Shown here: one piece after another, positions 11,790 to 22,989 of the stretch | Position numbering within the stretch: position 1 is the stretch's first letter | Layout: every line of letters starts with the position of its first letter | DNA from: Torreya grandis | Lineage: Eukaryota; Streptophyta; Pinopsida; Cupressales; Taxaceae | DNA: 64,000 nucleotides | Assembly (NCBI GenBank): GCA_037957365.1 | Contig: JARHVA010000348.1 | Location: 4,810,501 to 4,874,500 of the forward strand | Reading direction: 5' to 3' | Notes under the pieces: model-generated | Database searches by the model: none | Seen by the model: only the letters and a program-made list of their open reading frames with translations | What the model was told of the DNA's origin: nothing | Position numbers and translations under genes: made by a program

Positions 11790-12965
11790 AATGACCCCAT
11801 CTCACCTTTTATGCACGATAGGGTAAGAAACAATAGTCTTATATTTTATGGAGGTGATATTGGAAAACAAGGTTGTGTATTCCTTCATATGATGTGTCTT
11901 CCTTCATATGATGTGGTAATCAACTATGCAAGGAGGAAACATTCCATTTCACAGTGAGTTTGAAAAATAATAATGGGGTTCAATATGTGCTCATAGATGA
12001 AACGAGTTTTATAGGGCCAAACATGCTCAATAAGATAAATAATCGATTGCATGAAGCATTTCTTTAGCAAAAAAAACAAAGACTTTGGTGGTGGCTCAAT
12101 TATACTCATTGGAGACCTGGGACAACTCCCACCTATAAATGACATTCTAATGTATGCAGACAGATCTTTTGGGCACACACTATGACGAACATTTGATACA
12201 ATTATTACATTGGAAACAAATTTTCACTAACAAGGATGCACATAAACACAAATAATATTCAAAAATTTGTTAACTAACATCAAAGATACAAACCCAATAG
12301 AAGAAGATTGAAATATGCTCATGTCAAGAACAACATCATTCATACCTCTAGAAAAACAAGAAGATTTCAAAAGCTCCACACATTTGTATGTAACAAATGT
12401 ACTGCCAATAATGCATAATAAACAAATGTTAAAATTACTAAATATGCCAATTGCTTTATGTAGACCTGAACAAAGTAGACAAACAAATACATCTAATCAC
12501 AACGACACTCAATTTGACCCAGTTGTGCTTCTATGTAAGAAACAAAAAATTATGTTAACATCCAATTTGTAGGTGAAAGCAGGATTAGTTAATGGAGCTA
12601 TTGGATAAATTATTGACATCGTCTACAACTTAGATTCAAAGCCACCTTTCCTATCCATATATGCAGTTGTTGCATTTGAAAAATACTCTGGTCCCCCATA
12701 GGATGCAAAGAATCTTACACATATACCAATTGCTCCTATTATACGAGGTAATCGTTGCCATATGCTTATTAAAAAGGTATGGGCTCTAACCATACACAAA
12801 ACACAAGGAATGACACTCAATAAAGCAACAATTGACATTAGAGATTGATGGGCAAGGCTTAATATTTACTGCTGTATCAAAAATATGTTCAATCAACGAC
12901 ATCTATATCTCTCTTACATTTATTTACTTTTGAACACTTTGTAAGAATGAAAGAAATTAAATATA
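11790..12965 (+). pseudogene. PIF1-family DNA helicase pseudogene
   Basis: Plus-strand fragments in order match a PIF1-like superfamily 1B helicase. They are a decayed Walker A region (FYGGDIGKQG, about 11850), the Walker B segment YVLIDETSFIGPNMLNKI (11983-12040), and motif III as SIILIGDLGQLPPIND (about 12095-12145). A long central stretch follows (12315-12572: STHLYVTN, then VLLCKKQKIMLTSNL), then VKAGLVNGAIG (12572-12605), the motif V-like WALTIHKTQGMTLNKATIDI (12779-12838) and motif VI remnants near 12870. These helicases unwind DNA 5'-to-3'; in plants they occur as nuclear genes and in Helitron transposons. Frameshifts and stops interrupt the frame in at least six places, and the ATP-binding lysine context is damaged, so it cannot encode an active enzyme. 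No Rep/HUH domain was seen, so Helitron origin is plausible but unproven. Confidence 0.88.
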
Positions 12966-13427
12966 TAAATCTTCGAAAATCAGAGGAAAAAATATTGACA
13001 TAATTATATCTTTCATACTATTCATAAAAACTCTAGCTTTATAATTATCATTATATACAATTAAAAAAGAGAAAGATATTAATAACTATTATTACATACA
13101 ATATATTTTATAACTTCAATATTTTCATCATTAATATATATTATAAAAATTAATATACAATATTAAAATATATATTATATAATATAATATAAATTAAAAT
13201 TATATAATCTATCTAATAATAATTTAAAAAAAAAAAAAAATTGAATTACATGATTTAAAATTGAGAAGATTATAAAATAATAAAGAACAAATATAAACAT
13301 TTAATTAAAAAAATTAAAATTCTTTATTGTTTACTACTATAAACAACATCAAGACAACTACTAATATTAAGTATTAAAATAATTATAAAAAGAAGTTTAA
13401 TTATAAAAAAAGAAGTCTAAGTGAGTT
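12966..13427. other. AT-rich intergenic stretch
   Basis: Almost entirely A and T, with homopolymer A runs (13 or more bases near 13227) and no open frame. Nothing functional is visible. Confidence 0.6.
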
Positions 13428-13520
13428 GGAACGACATTTATTGAGTCTTTATTTTATAGATCACAAATTTTTTTCAATCCGTATGAAGATTCATTTTATA
13501 AAATGATAAACAATTACCAT
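13428..13520 (+). repeat. Right copy of the ~90-bp direct repeat
   Basis: This is the partner of 8795-8880. It shares ACGACATTTATTGAGTCT, a TTTTATA(T/G)AT block and the following AAAATGAT-AATTAC block. The sequence after it (from about 13560) is clearly richer in G+C, so this repeat sits at a compositional boundary. Confidence 0.55.
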
Positions 13521-13559
13521 GTGTTTCTGAAAAGAATCATTAATGAAATGATGCCAAGT

Positions 13560-13910
13560 TATCATCATGATTTATGATTGAGAAGACACGCAGCGCAGTT
13601 CAGTATTGAACTGTCAACATCCATAGTTGCTCCCGAGGCACGCCTGCGGGTCCATCATTCGTTGGGTTTCCACCTTAAAGACTCCCGACTCCCAATGCAG
13701 GCACTCGCTCTTCCGGCACGCTTAAAACCAGTTGTCTTGCCACCAATCCCGAAAAAAAATTACCATAATGACGAATCGCGATTCTACTCTTTCGTGACAG
13801 AGACGTGGCCGAAATTTCCCGATTAAAATCAATGTAGTTGGTTTTCAGGACCATACCCAAATCGAAAGATAACTGGAGGTGTTCCCTGATAATACAAAAC
13901 ATTAGCTGCC
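13560..13910. other. GC-richer island, possible old gene edge
   Basis: This stretch has many CpG dinucleotides (GACACGCAGCGCAG, GGCACGCCTGCGGG, GACGAATCGCGATTC), unlike the methylation-depleted DNA around it. An 82-codon plus-strand frame (13578-13826) spans it but has no known domain. It may be low-copy DNA such as a former promoter or 5' exon. The ABC-transporter fragment lies 3 kb downstream on the same strand, but no link can be shown. Confidence 0.35.
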
Positions 13911-14037
13911 CAGAAAATATTAATTGGGGAAAGAAAAGACTATGGAGAATAATGGTTTATTGAACCATCGTCTATAATTATGCCTCATTCATGATTCAGA
14001 TGCAACGATTTGCACTCACAAATCTCCCTGACCTTCA

Positions 14038-15052
14038 TCTGTGCTTCCTTTGGTGAATCGCATTTACGATCCAGATGTAGGAGGACGTTGGGCATAAATT
14101 GCAATGAATCTTTGGATAAAGGTTTGTGAAGATTTTGGGCGTTCTCTTGATCCACTCTCTCGTTGTCAATTCCGGTGTACATTATTAACACATCATTCCT
14201 CTCTTTTCAGAAACAAAACTTACTAATCTGACTTCTTGTTAGAAGGCGTTGAAATAAAACAGGTCTGTATTTGTTTAAGTTTTTTTGGTAGTTTAAAATA
14301 TATGTTGCTTCTGTTTTGATTGTTTTTGAATATTTGTAGTCTGTTTACATGGATATTGTTTGGTTTAAAAATCTTTGCAAACCCATCTCAGTTTCCATTA
14401 TAGCCACGGCCATTATTTTATTTGATTATTCAGATTTATTTCCTCAGATTATATAGATTTTCGTATTGTTAAATAATATTTAAGCCAAGTCTTCATACAC
14501 GCCTTTAAAATGTTGGTGTTAATCATCCGAATTTGCGTAGGTTTTTTTGGTGATGTTTAATTTGGTCATATTCCCATCAGGAGTACAGTGTTATCCGTGC
14601 TTCCTTTGGTGAATCACATTTACTATCCAGATGTAGAAGAAGGTTGAGCACAAATTCCAATCAACCTTTGGATAAAGGTTTGTGAAGATTCATTTGATTT
14701 TGGGTGGTGTCTATTCATTGATCCACTCTCTGGTTGTCAATTCCACCAGTATGCGACTAACACATTATGGTTAGGTGGTGCATTGACAATGATTCCTCTC
14801 TTTTCATAAACAAAACTTACTAATTTTATTGTTAGAAGGTGTGGAAAAAAACAGTTCTGTATTTGTCTTTGTTTGATTGTTCAACTTTATTTTATCAGAT
14901 TATATAGATTTTCGAAGTTGTGAGTTTATAAGGTTAAATAACATATAAGCAAGTCTTCATACATGCCCTTAAAATGTTGGTGTTAATAATCCAAATTCAT
15001 CCAATAAATATGTTGGTGATGTTTGGTCTTTCCCATCAGGGATACAGTTTTG
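14038..15052 (+). repeat. 557-bp tandem duplication
   Basis: Copy 1 (about 14038-14594) and copy 2 (about 14595-15052) both run from GTGCTTCCTTTGGTGAATC through CAGATGTAG and TTTGGATAAAGGTTTGTGAAG to CCCATCAGG(A/G). Copy 2 carries internal deletions and short insertions. A third, more diverged copy of the AT-rich half lies at about 19840-20010. No open frame is conserved between copies, so the unit is probably non-coding. Confidence 0.8.
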
Positions 15053-15224
15053 TAAGTATATGTTTTAGAACTGATTAGGTTTTATATTCATGAATCAGTG
15101 AATCATGAATTTTTATTTGATGAATTTCTAAGCTGCATTATCCAGCTCATGTTGAACTTCCATCTTCTTCTCTTGCACCTTTACATTCACCTCTTGATCA
15201 GCCAACAATTGAGCCATGTCCACA

Positions 15225-15400
15225 AGATCAACCATGAGCTGAAAATTACACTGTATTATCTTCCACTTTATTTCATGATATCAACAAGAGATTTAAAAAC
15301 CTCAGTATGTTGCAAAAGATCAACCATGAACTGAAAATTACGATGTATTTATTTTATTTCGTGATATCAAAAAGAGATTTAAAACCCTCAGTATCCTGGG
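15225..15400 (+). repeat. ~92-bp tandem duplication
   Basis: AGATCAACCATGA(G/A)CTGAAAATTAC begins at about 15225 and again at about 15317. Each is followed by a TTTATTTC(A/G)TGATATCAA block and AGAGATTTAAAA. This makes a simple two-copy tandem repeat. Confidence 0.75.
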
Positions 15401-15765
15401 ATTTCTCCAATTTAGAAAAAGTACTCAATAAACATGAAGCACTCAATAAGCATGAAGATTTGAATAGCTTATAAAGCTTGTTGAGTTTGCCAACCAATCA
15501 AGTAGCAATAGAACACGAGAACACCAGAAATACATTAATACATATGGCTTGTTCTGACAGCCTTGAGGTAAATGGAAGCTCAGCTGGGAAATTTTGTAAA
15601 AATTTTATTGGAATTCTCTTGTACCTAGATCTTCTAGTCTCTTGCCCTTAATAAAAAATATTCTATTATGTTCTATTATTTTCCCTTGTTTCCTAATGGC
15701 AGCAAATGGTTTAAAAGCTATTTACCCTGTAATTTCTCTAATCAAGAAAAGTAGGAGTCTCTGTA
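15401..15765. other. Intergenic, nothing recognised
   Basis: No open frame with a domain, and no repeat apart from short duplicated phrases (CACTCAATAA-CATGAAG twice near 15430). Confidence 0.45.
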
Positions 15766-16195
15766 CATGGCATGAGGGTGACAATCCGTGTTTCTATCTT
15801 AGAGCCACATGTTTGAATCAACTGTTTTCTGTGTGGCATAAGGGTGAAAAACTTTGTTTCTGTCTTAGAGGCATATGTTTGAATCAGCTGTGAATGTGGT
15901 ACATGTACACAAGGTCAAGAGTAGTCAGGGCATTTATACGTGACATGAGTGTGAAACGCTGTGTTTCTAATCTCATAAGCCCATGTTTGAATCAGCTATG
16001 CAGGGTGAAAAGCTTTGTTTCTGTCTTAGAGGTATATGTTTGAATCCACTGTAAATGTAGCACATGTACACAACAAGGTCAAGATTAGTCTGGGCATTTA
16101 TATGTGGCATGAGGGTGAAAAGCTGTGTTTCTATCTCAGAAGCCCATGTTTGAATCAGCTGTGGATGTAGGACATGTACACCGCAGAGTCTAAGT
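15766..16195 (+). repeat. Higher-order tandem array, GGGTGAAAAGC...GTTTGAATCAGC
   Basis: Five units of about 60-75 bp each contain a G(T/A)GTGAAA(A/C)GCT phrase, TTTCT(G/A)TCTTAGA and CATGTTTGAATCAGCTG. Alternate units carry an extra block with ACATGTACAC and GGCATTTATA, giving a larger period of about 190 bp. The frames on either strand are products of this periodicity. Confidence 0.75.
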
Positions 16196-16544
16196 ATAGT
16201 GCACAGTCTAAGTATAGTTAAGTGCATGGTGTCTCATACACTTTGAAATTGCCTTGTAACCCGAGTACTGTTCGTTGTTTGGGACACTGTTAGGCGTTGG
16301 GTATCATTGCGATATCAAATGTCCTCTACATACGCTAGTGCTTCCTAATGTTATGCAAATTATTATTTTTCTTTATGGGCTAAATTTCTGCCCTACCAAA
16401 TGTGGACCTCTACACAGATGTTTCCTGAATTTGTATAAATTATTATTTCTCTTTTTGGGCAACCAATTGTGCTATACATTGATATTTTTTAAATTTATTC
16501 AAAATGATATATATGTGTCAAAATAAGAGCTTGCCAAAGAAAAA

Positions 16545-16710
16545 ATGAAACTAAGTAGTCTAGATCCTTCTCTTTTTGTCTCTAAAATTAAAGTCGAAAA
16601 AAGAAGTTTGAAATTGGTTACAAGAAAAAACGAAATTAAGTTGTTGAGATCTTTCCCCTTTCGCCTCTAAAATTAAAGTTGAAGAAAGAAGTCTGAAATT
16701 GAACCATAAA
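16545..16710 (+). repeat. ~87-bp tandem duplication
   Basis: The block GATC(C/T)TTC...TCTCTAAAATTAAAGT(C/T)GAA(A/G)AAAGAAGT...TGAAATTG occurs twice in a row (16562-16617 and 16649-16701), preceded in each case by an AAACTAAGT/AAATTAAGT phrase. It lies just upstream of the ABC-transporter fragment. Confidence 0.75.
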
Positions 16711-16904
16711 CAAAAAGTTGTGCTTGAGACAAGAAATTTAGTTTCGAGGAATTAAAAAACACAGAACTAGAACTTCAAATTTTTGTAAGTTTCTCTGCGT
16801 TAAATTGTATTGATTTTAAGATTTCATTGGCTGCATGTAGTTGCATTATTATTAATATGTTGATTGAATTGTATTGTTTTAAAGATTTTATTGGCTTTAT
16901 ATAA

Positions 16905-17366
16905 AGCATTGCCCTGGTAGGAGAAAGCTGAAGCAGCAAGTCGACAGTATTATCCCTGCTAGAAAGGTTTTACGATTCCGACAAGGGCGTGATTATGCTT
17001 GACAAGATCGACATCAAAATCCTGCAACTTAAATAGTTGATAAAACAGATGGGTTTAGTAGGCCGGGAACCTTTCCTCTTTGACGGAACAATATGAGAAA
17101 ACATAGTCTATGGAAACGAAAACATGATATCAGACGAGGAGATCATTATTCCTGCCAAAATCTCCAACACCCACAATTTTATATCCAGTCTTCCGGACAG
17201 CTAAAAGACGCGGGTGGGGGAGTGAGGCGCTTAGCTTTATGGTGGTTAGAAATAGAGAATATCAATAGCTAGATCCATGGTGAGAAACCTGACAATGCTT
17301 TTGTTGGACGAGGCCACCAGCGTGCTGGGCGTTGAATCGGAGCAGCTGGAGCAGGAGGCTCTTAAC
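16905..17366 (+). pseudogene. ABCB-type transporter NBD fragment, broken
   Basis: A single 154-codon frame without indels corresponds to most of one nucleotide-binding domain of a plant B-subfamily (MDR/P-glycoprotein) ABC transporter. Such transporters couple ATP hydrolysis to export across the plasma membrane. Visible elements in order are the Walker A region SIALVGES*SSKSTV, the A-loop-distal [11 protein letters not shown], the Q-loop region QMGLVGREP (Q changed to R), DGTI*ENIVYGNEN, SLPDS*KTRVGE, the signature LYGG* (normally LSGGQ), and an intact Walker B LLLDEATS followed by the D-loop region VLGVESEQ. Eight in-frame stops (16929, about 17032, 17089, 17200, 17221, 17227, 17242 and 17248) make it non-functional. 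No transmembrane domain or second NBD is nearby, so it is an isolated exon-sized fragment. Most of the stops need only one C-to-T or G-to-A change. Confidence 0.93.
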
Positions 17367-18440
17367 TAAATAGGTAGAGACAAACATTCTTTAAACACCC
17401 ATAGCAATTTAGAAGGGTTTGGTCTGGTCAATAATGGATTTAACAAAAATAAAGATCATGCATTAAGAAGAAACACCCATTAGCAATTTAGCATGGTTTT
17501 AATAATAAATTAAAAAAATAAAATCATAATTTATAGTCAAAATGGCCAAAAAAAACAATTCCTTATACACCAGTAACAATTTGATAGGGTTTTTAAAAAA
17601 TAATCAAGCAATTTAGTTATATATAGAAACGAACCTAGGTTTGAGTTTCAAGATTAAAAAAATTGCCGCGTGTCATTTTACATGTGTTTTCTTTTCCATC
17701 CATGGCACTTTTCATTCTTTCTACTTCTGTGTGTTTTCCTATGCTCTGCCTCTTTCCTTATTCATATTTCCTTACACCATTTTTTTTTGGTGAGGAAAAA
17801 TTTAATGGTCTTAAGTCTGCCATAATTCAAGGCATTGGTACATTCGTTGAAAATTAGGGCATTTCCCCTTAATTCTCGTCCAACATATTTTGTTTCCCTT
17901 CCCATGGTTGATTGAGGTTTCCATCAGAGTTCTTTGTGAGAAATCTCTAACGCAAACCCCTATAGGGCTCCTTCCCCAAAATGTGTACTACTTTTGCCAT
18001 AGCTTTAACACCCTATTTTGATGCATTAAAAAAATAATAAAAAAATAAAGATGATATAAAAATAGAGTACTCACTGTAGAATCTTTAATCATAGATCGTC
18101 TACTGGAAGATGTCAGGTACACAGTATTATGCAAAAATGCCTTGTGATGATCTAATTAATATGGAGAAATTGCATGTAGTTTTCACTTCTTCCCGATTAT
18201 TCTCCCCACCCCCAAAAAAGAGCACTAATGTTTTCACCAAGAAAAAAAAGAGCTAATTTTTGCTTCCCAAAAAAAATCAACTTTTTATTATAAAAAATTA
18301 AGGTGGTGAAATAATTAAAGACAAAATTCTAATTGTTGTCTCAAAAGACCCCTTAGGTAGTAGTGTTAGATGCCTTGCCATTTTTGATATTTAGCCAATC
18401 ATTCTGTTAGGCTCTTGATTAGTAGTTGTATTAAAATAGT
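17367..18440. other. Intergenic, with three loose ~85-bp repeats
   Basis: ACACCCATAGCAATTTAG...GGTTT recurs at about 17395, 17475 and 17567, suggesting a degenerate tandem unit. The remainder to 18440 has no supported gene. A 64-codon frame at 17663 is hydrophobic and unrecognised. Confidence 0.5.
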
Positions 18441-18447
18441 TTCTATT

Positions 18448-18722
18448 GGTATCCATCATTTGTAGTCTGAAAGTTTGATCAGGTCGTTTGATCGATGAGA
18501 TAAAATTTATGTTAAAATAACAAAATTTATAGTTTGGAATGAAAATTCTTGGCTACTTAAAACTAAAACCAAAATAAAAAATTAAAGTCAATAAATCAAT
18601 AAAACCTACATTGAATTGAAATTTGTGGATTATAAACATTAAAAAAACTATTGAAAAGTGTGAAATTTTGTTTGAATTTTTTCCAGGTTGACAAGAATTT
18701 AATATTATAAATGTAAACAAGT
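18448..18722 (+). repeat. Dispersed repeat R, copy 1
   Basis: About 275 bp starting TATTGGTATCCATCATTT and ending TAAATGTAAACAAGT. It recurs in the same orientation at 24098-24377. The two copies bracket the beta-xylosidase fragment and the first GlcNAc-kinase-like exon. There is no coding capacity. Confidence 0.8.
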
Positions 18723-19744
18723 CTTTTATTTTCTCGCCTTGAGACTTATCAAGCTCACCTTAGACTTGCCAAGCTCATAGCGATGAGGCCATTTGTACAA
18801 TGCCTCCACCTTATTGATGGCCTCTCTGACAAAATTTGAATTAATTGCCTTCTTAAGTGGCATCTTCATTGGCGACCTCTCATTTACATTCACAATATTA
18901 CCTTTAACCTTACTTTTCAGAGTCGCACTACCATGCTTACTTTCAGACACCTTACATTTTTGTCTACAATAATTTTAAGCCTTCTTTCACTTTTACACTT
19001 TACTATTTCTGTATTGAATGCATATACAGAGACGGTGTAACTAATGGAAAGCGAAAGGTTATCATCGTTTAAAGCAAATTCATGGAAAATGCAGCTTGTA
19101 TTGGTAGATTTTGTATTCGATTTTCAAATTGCTATCTTGTAATTGCTATTAGCAACATGACCTAATTGAACTCAATCCTCAAAACCCCTATGAAATGCTT
19201 TGGCCAAGACTCATTGTGATTCAATACCATGACTGGCTTCATGTTAACTCCATTAAGTTTGGAATATGTAGTTGTACGAGTTGTATTTACTCTTGCTAGA
19301 AAGGTGCAATTATCCCCTAGTAGGGCCAATATCAACAAATGGCCATAACACTTGGCTTCTATACCATTGGATTCGACGAGACATGCCTTCAGAATGCCAC
19401 CAAATATACTCTCGTCAAACATGATATGACATTATTGCATGCATTAAATGCAATTTCATTAAATTTACATCAAAATAGAGATTATTAGATAATTGGGAGC
19501 CATCTTTTTTCATGGCCCTAATATAATATTTTATTATTAATTATTATATTATACTATATTAGTAACATATATATTAATATATAATATTATTATATTTATA
19601 TATTATATAATTGCTGTGCTTTATAAAACAATACAACCTTATTTTTCACCATCTCCCCCGCTAGAAATTAAAATTATTGTTTCTTAACTTTTTGTATAGA
19701 AAAGGTGACATGGTCAGTGATCATGGGTTTCAAGTGAGATAAGA
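18723..19744. other. Unassigned, two minus-strand open frames
   Basis: Minus-strand frames at 18726-18950 (74 codons, lysine-rich) and 19162-19422 (86 codons) are less biased than pure AT-rich noise. They may be exon remnants, but I recognise neither. 19500-19620 is almost pure A+T. Confidence 0.3.
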
Positions 19745-20010
19745 CTGTAGATTTACACTTTCGCTTTACAAAACCCTGCTTTACTAAAACAGGAAATTAT
19801 ATTTTTAAGTGCAATTGCTAATAAATATTTGTAGTGTGTATAAATATTCTTAAGAAAATTAGGGGCTTTGAAATTTTCATGAATTTTATTTGGTTTAAAT
19901 ATTTGTAAACTCATCTCCCTTTTCATTATAATGATGAACATTATTTTGATTAATTGTTCAAATTTATTTTATCGGATTATATAAATTTTCATATTTATGA
20001 GAAATTACAG
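19745..20010 (+). repeat. Diverged third copy of the 14-kb tandem unit
   Basis: The part from about 19885 (TTTGGTTTAAATATTTGTAAAC through TTATATAAATTTTC to TTTTAAATAACAT) matches 14358-14490 of the 557-bp unit with many substitutions. It sits about 0.4 kb from the beta-xylosidase fragment. Confidence 0.55.
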
Positions 20011-20390
20011 TTTTAAATAACATTGAAACTTGCCCTGCCCCACAAATCTCAACATTATAAAGCACATTGCAAAAAAATTAAAAAATGCGAAAATTAAGAG
20101 ACAAATCGGTGAAACTTTAAATGATACAACGCAGGGAAAAAGTTATCCCAAAAAATATGTAAACGATATCAATAGTATAAATATCGTACTGTTCCCAGCG
20201 GTAGTTGATGATAAAATATAAGAGTATTCCGTAGTCTGATGGTTTCATAAGATATTTTAGGTAAATTTTTTTTATTTATTATTTTAGGTCTTAGTTTACA
20301 AGACAGGTGGTTTGAGACAAAATTTCACCACATACATATATCCTGGAGCATATATTGCAATTTAATTTATTTGGATATAATTAAGGAATT

Positions 20391-21235
20391 GGTACCTGCA
20401 TAATTTCCAATCATGGCTTTCTTGGCATCTGCATGGGGGGTAATGACAACCAAGGGACGAATTTTATCTGCAGTGAACGGAAAAGTATCTCAATAATTTT
20501 TCAGTATTACTATTCCCTGCCTGGCAGCGTCCAAAGCAAATTATTTATTGGCCTCGGTACACAGATATTTGGGTCCCAGGTTCCCAAATGGTTGAAGGGC
20601 AGGATCCCCATCAAACCAGTCGAAGCCTCATCAATGTTGCGAAGGTGTTGAATAGACCCTGATCAACCTGAGACTCGTTTACCTTGCTGCCCTTCACAGT
20701 AGATTGGGTACCGTTTAAGGAATTTTTCGCACTCCAGATCCAATCTTGCAGTCATTTCCTTACCAATCCAACAATATAAATATATAAAATCACAAATTAA
20801 ACTTTTAGATATTAGGATTTATGTGTTACAAATTATTTACCAGTTTTTGAGGACTTAAGCAACTAAACCTTTAGGAGTCTATAGTGTGTCAATAGAATCA
20901 CAGTCGGAGATAATATTGTACCTGCAAGCATAAGTGCTCCATAAATCAAGACTGTCTGAATTTTTTCATTGATTAAATTGACATAAATAAGACAAGCAAA
21001 GGAATTTAGTAAAAGTACTAGTGATATTGTAGGTATTATATCTGTTCAATTTCCATTAGCCTCTGACTGTAGAAATAAGCAGATTTGGGTTAGTGTAGGT
21101 GGGGATGTCATTGACTCTATTGAAGAACACATCACGTTGGCCATGTTTCAATCCAAGACGCAGCTCTTAAACGGAGGATCCAAGACTACAGTGAAAAGCA
21201 TACTCGTTTGAAAAATATATCAACAAAATTCCATA
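20391..21235 (-). pseudogene. GH3 beta-D-xylosidase fragment with introns
   Basis: Three minus-strand blocks match the N-terminal catalytic part of plant beta-D-xylosidases (glycoside hydrolase family 3, cell-wall xylan trimming). Block a (about 21235-21050) reads DPPFKSCVLD*NMANVMCS, then after a 1-base loss NRVNDIPTYTNPNLL and STVRG*WKLN. Block b (about 20930-20840) holds IISDCDSID, which contains the family's nucleophile aspartate in its SDCDS context, then VLKNW. Block c (about 20760-20391) reads RLDLECEKFLKRY, VNESQVDQGLFNTFATLMRL, FDGDPALQPFGNLGPK, LDAARQGIV and KKAMIGNYAG. The gaps between blocks end in splice-like sites (TTGCAG before block b, AG/GT after NYAG), so introns are retained and this is not a processed copy. 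At least three frameshifts and several stops are present. The signal peptide and C-terminal half are absent. Confidence 0.93.
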
Positions 21236-21239
21236 AACA

Positions 21240-22985
21240 AACCTTGATAATGGGCTTTTAAGTCATGCTAAGTGTTGCAGTACCAACACTTGCATGTAAG
21301 GCATTATTCCATAATTATAGTTGATCATTCATAAATAAAATATCATATTATTACATAAATTATCATAATGAAGAATGATACATAACATAATAATTAGAAT
21401 GGACATTGACAATGATCAATTAAAAAATCAGAATGTGAAGATGAAAATACAAGGTCAACTAAAAGCATTCACAGTTTTAAAGTCTTTCATTGTTCAATAT
21501 AGATTTGAAAGGATGAAATACTATTGCATTTATCAAACCCAAGTTTTCTTCTTCTGAGGCTTGCTAATGGAAGAGTTACATAGAGTAAATTAACAACATT
21601 GCACATGCTAGTCTAAAGAGATGAGGATCAACACATCTCGTAATTAAACACTGATCTCTTAATTCGAGTCAACTAATCTATCACTTCATCATATTATTGA
21701 TAAGATAATTCAAATATGTAAAAAATAGCTTACTCAACTACGTGACCCATAATATGATGCTTTTGAAGCCAGAGTTCACCATCAACATATAAAATGCTAT
21801 AATCTAAAGTATTTTTATCGCTTGAAAAATGGCCAACAATCAACACATGTACCAAATAAAAGAAGAGAACCTAACTTTCTATCGTCATTTCATAAAATTT
21901 CAACATGTTAAATGCTTATATATCAAAATTGTTGATTAAAAAGAGACAAAAACAAAGTAAAGTGACTTCAATTTGTTAATTCAAAGATTTCTAATGTATT
22001 TTATCTAGTGTTTGAGAGTATAAGGATAAATAATCCTATTTAAATATTGAATATTATGAGGTGAAACTGCATATAATCTAAAATTACCTAATAAAATTTT
22101 AAAAAGGCGAATATTTCCTTCTCTATACATAGCTTGGAGTGGATTCGTCAAAAAAATTAGGAAATATCCTCTAAGAAAGGGGAGGAAAGAGAGAAATGTT
22201 GAGTTTTAAACCTAATATCATGAGCTCCATTTTGCAAAAGTTTTTTTAAGGCTTAAAATCAGCGTAGGAATGAATTCAATCATAATTAGTGAATGTCGAT
22301 GATGCTACCCAAGTTTTCATAGATGCCTCTCTTGTATTTTCCTTTTATCTTACCATTTGGAATTCTGCAGTCCTTCCTTATTTGAATAGAAACATTACCA
22401 ATAAGTTAATAACTACGTTCTTATTTTTCCTTCATCTTTAGAGTTTATCACTCAAAAATATTTATGAGCACTAGCCTCAGACTCTTTCATGTTTGGATGC
22501 TATGTTATTGGGGATAAACTATCTGATTTCAGCATTTGTAGCTGTAAGTATATCTGGAATCCTCGCCAATTTTCTGCCAAGCTTTCACTACATGCGTCAT
22601 GAAGAACTATCATGTTATGTGACTCCAAAGCTTTTCTCCAATGTTGCTTTCCATTTGTAACTTTTGCATCTTAATACACTCATATCAAATGGTGCTTTTA
22701 GGAAGAATTGAATCAAGTTGACTTGTCAGTGTTTCAAATGCTCATATCTAACACCTACCAAGGCTAAGAGTCTAATAAGTGTGGGGCGCCTCTTGAACTC
22801 TAAGTCTCATGCACTTTCTGAGAATGCTTATTAGAAATCCCTTTGCATCAATGTAATCCCCACTTCCCATTCCTCTGCTATAAAACCATATATCACATGC
22901 TCTTAGTTAATGTTTTCTGATAAAGGATTATAATAAATATATAAACTATACTTAATGTTTCTTTCATGTATGGTGAACTACATTG
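21240..22985. other. Intergenic, nothing recognised
   Basis: No open frame longer than 60 codons carries a motif. Composition is ordinary AT-rich DNA. 22380-22880 is slightly richer in G+C and could be untranslated or intronic DNA belonging to a captured gene, but nothing supports a specific call. Confidence 0.45.
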
Positions 22986-22989
22986 ACTT

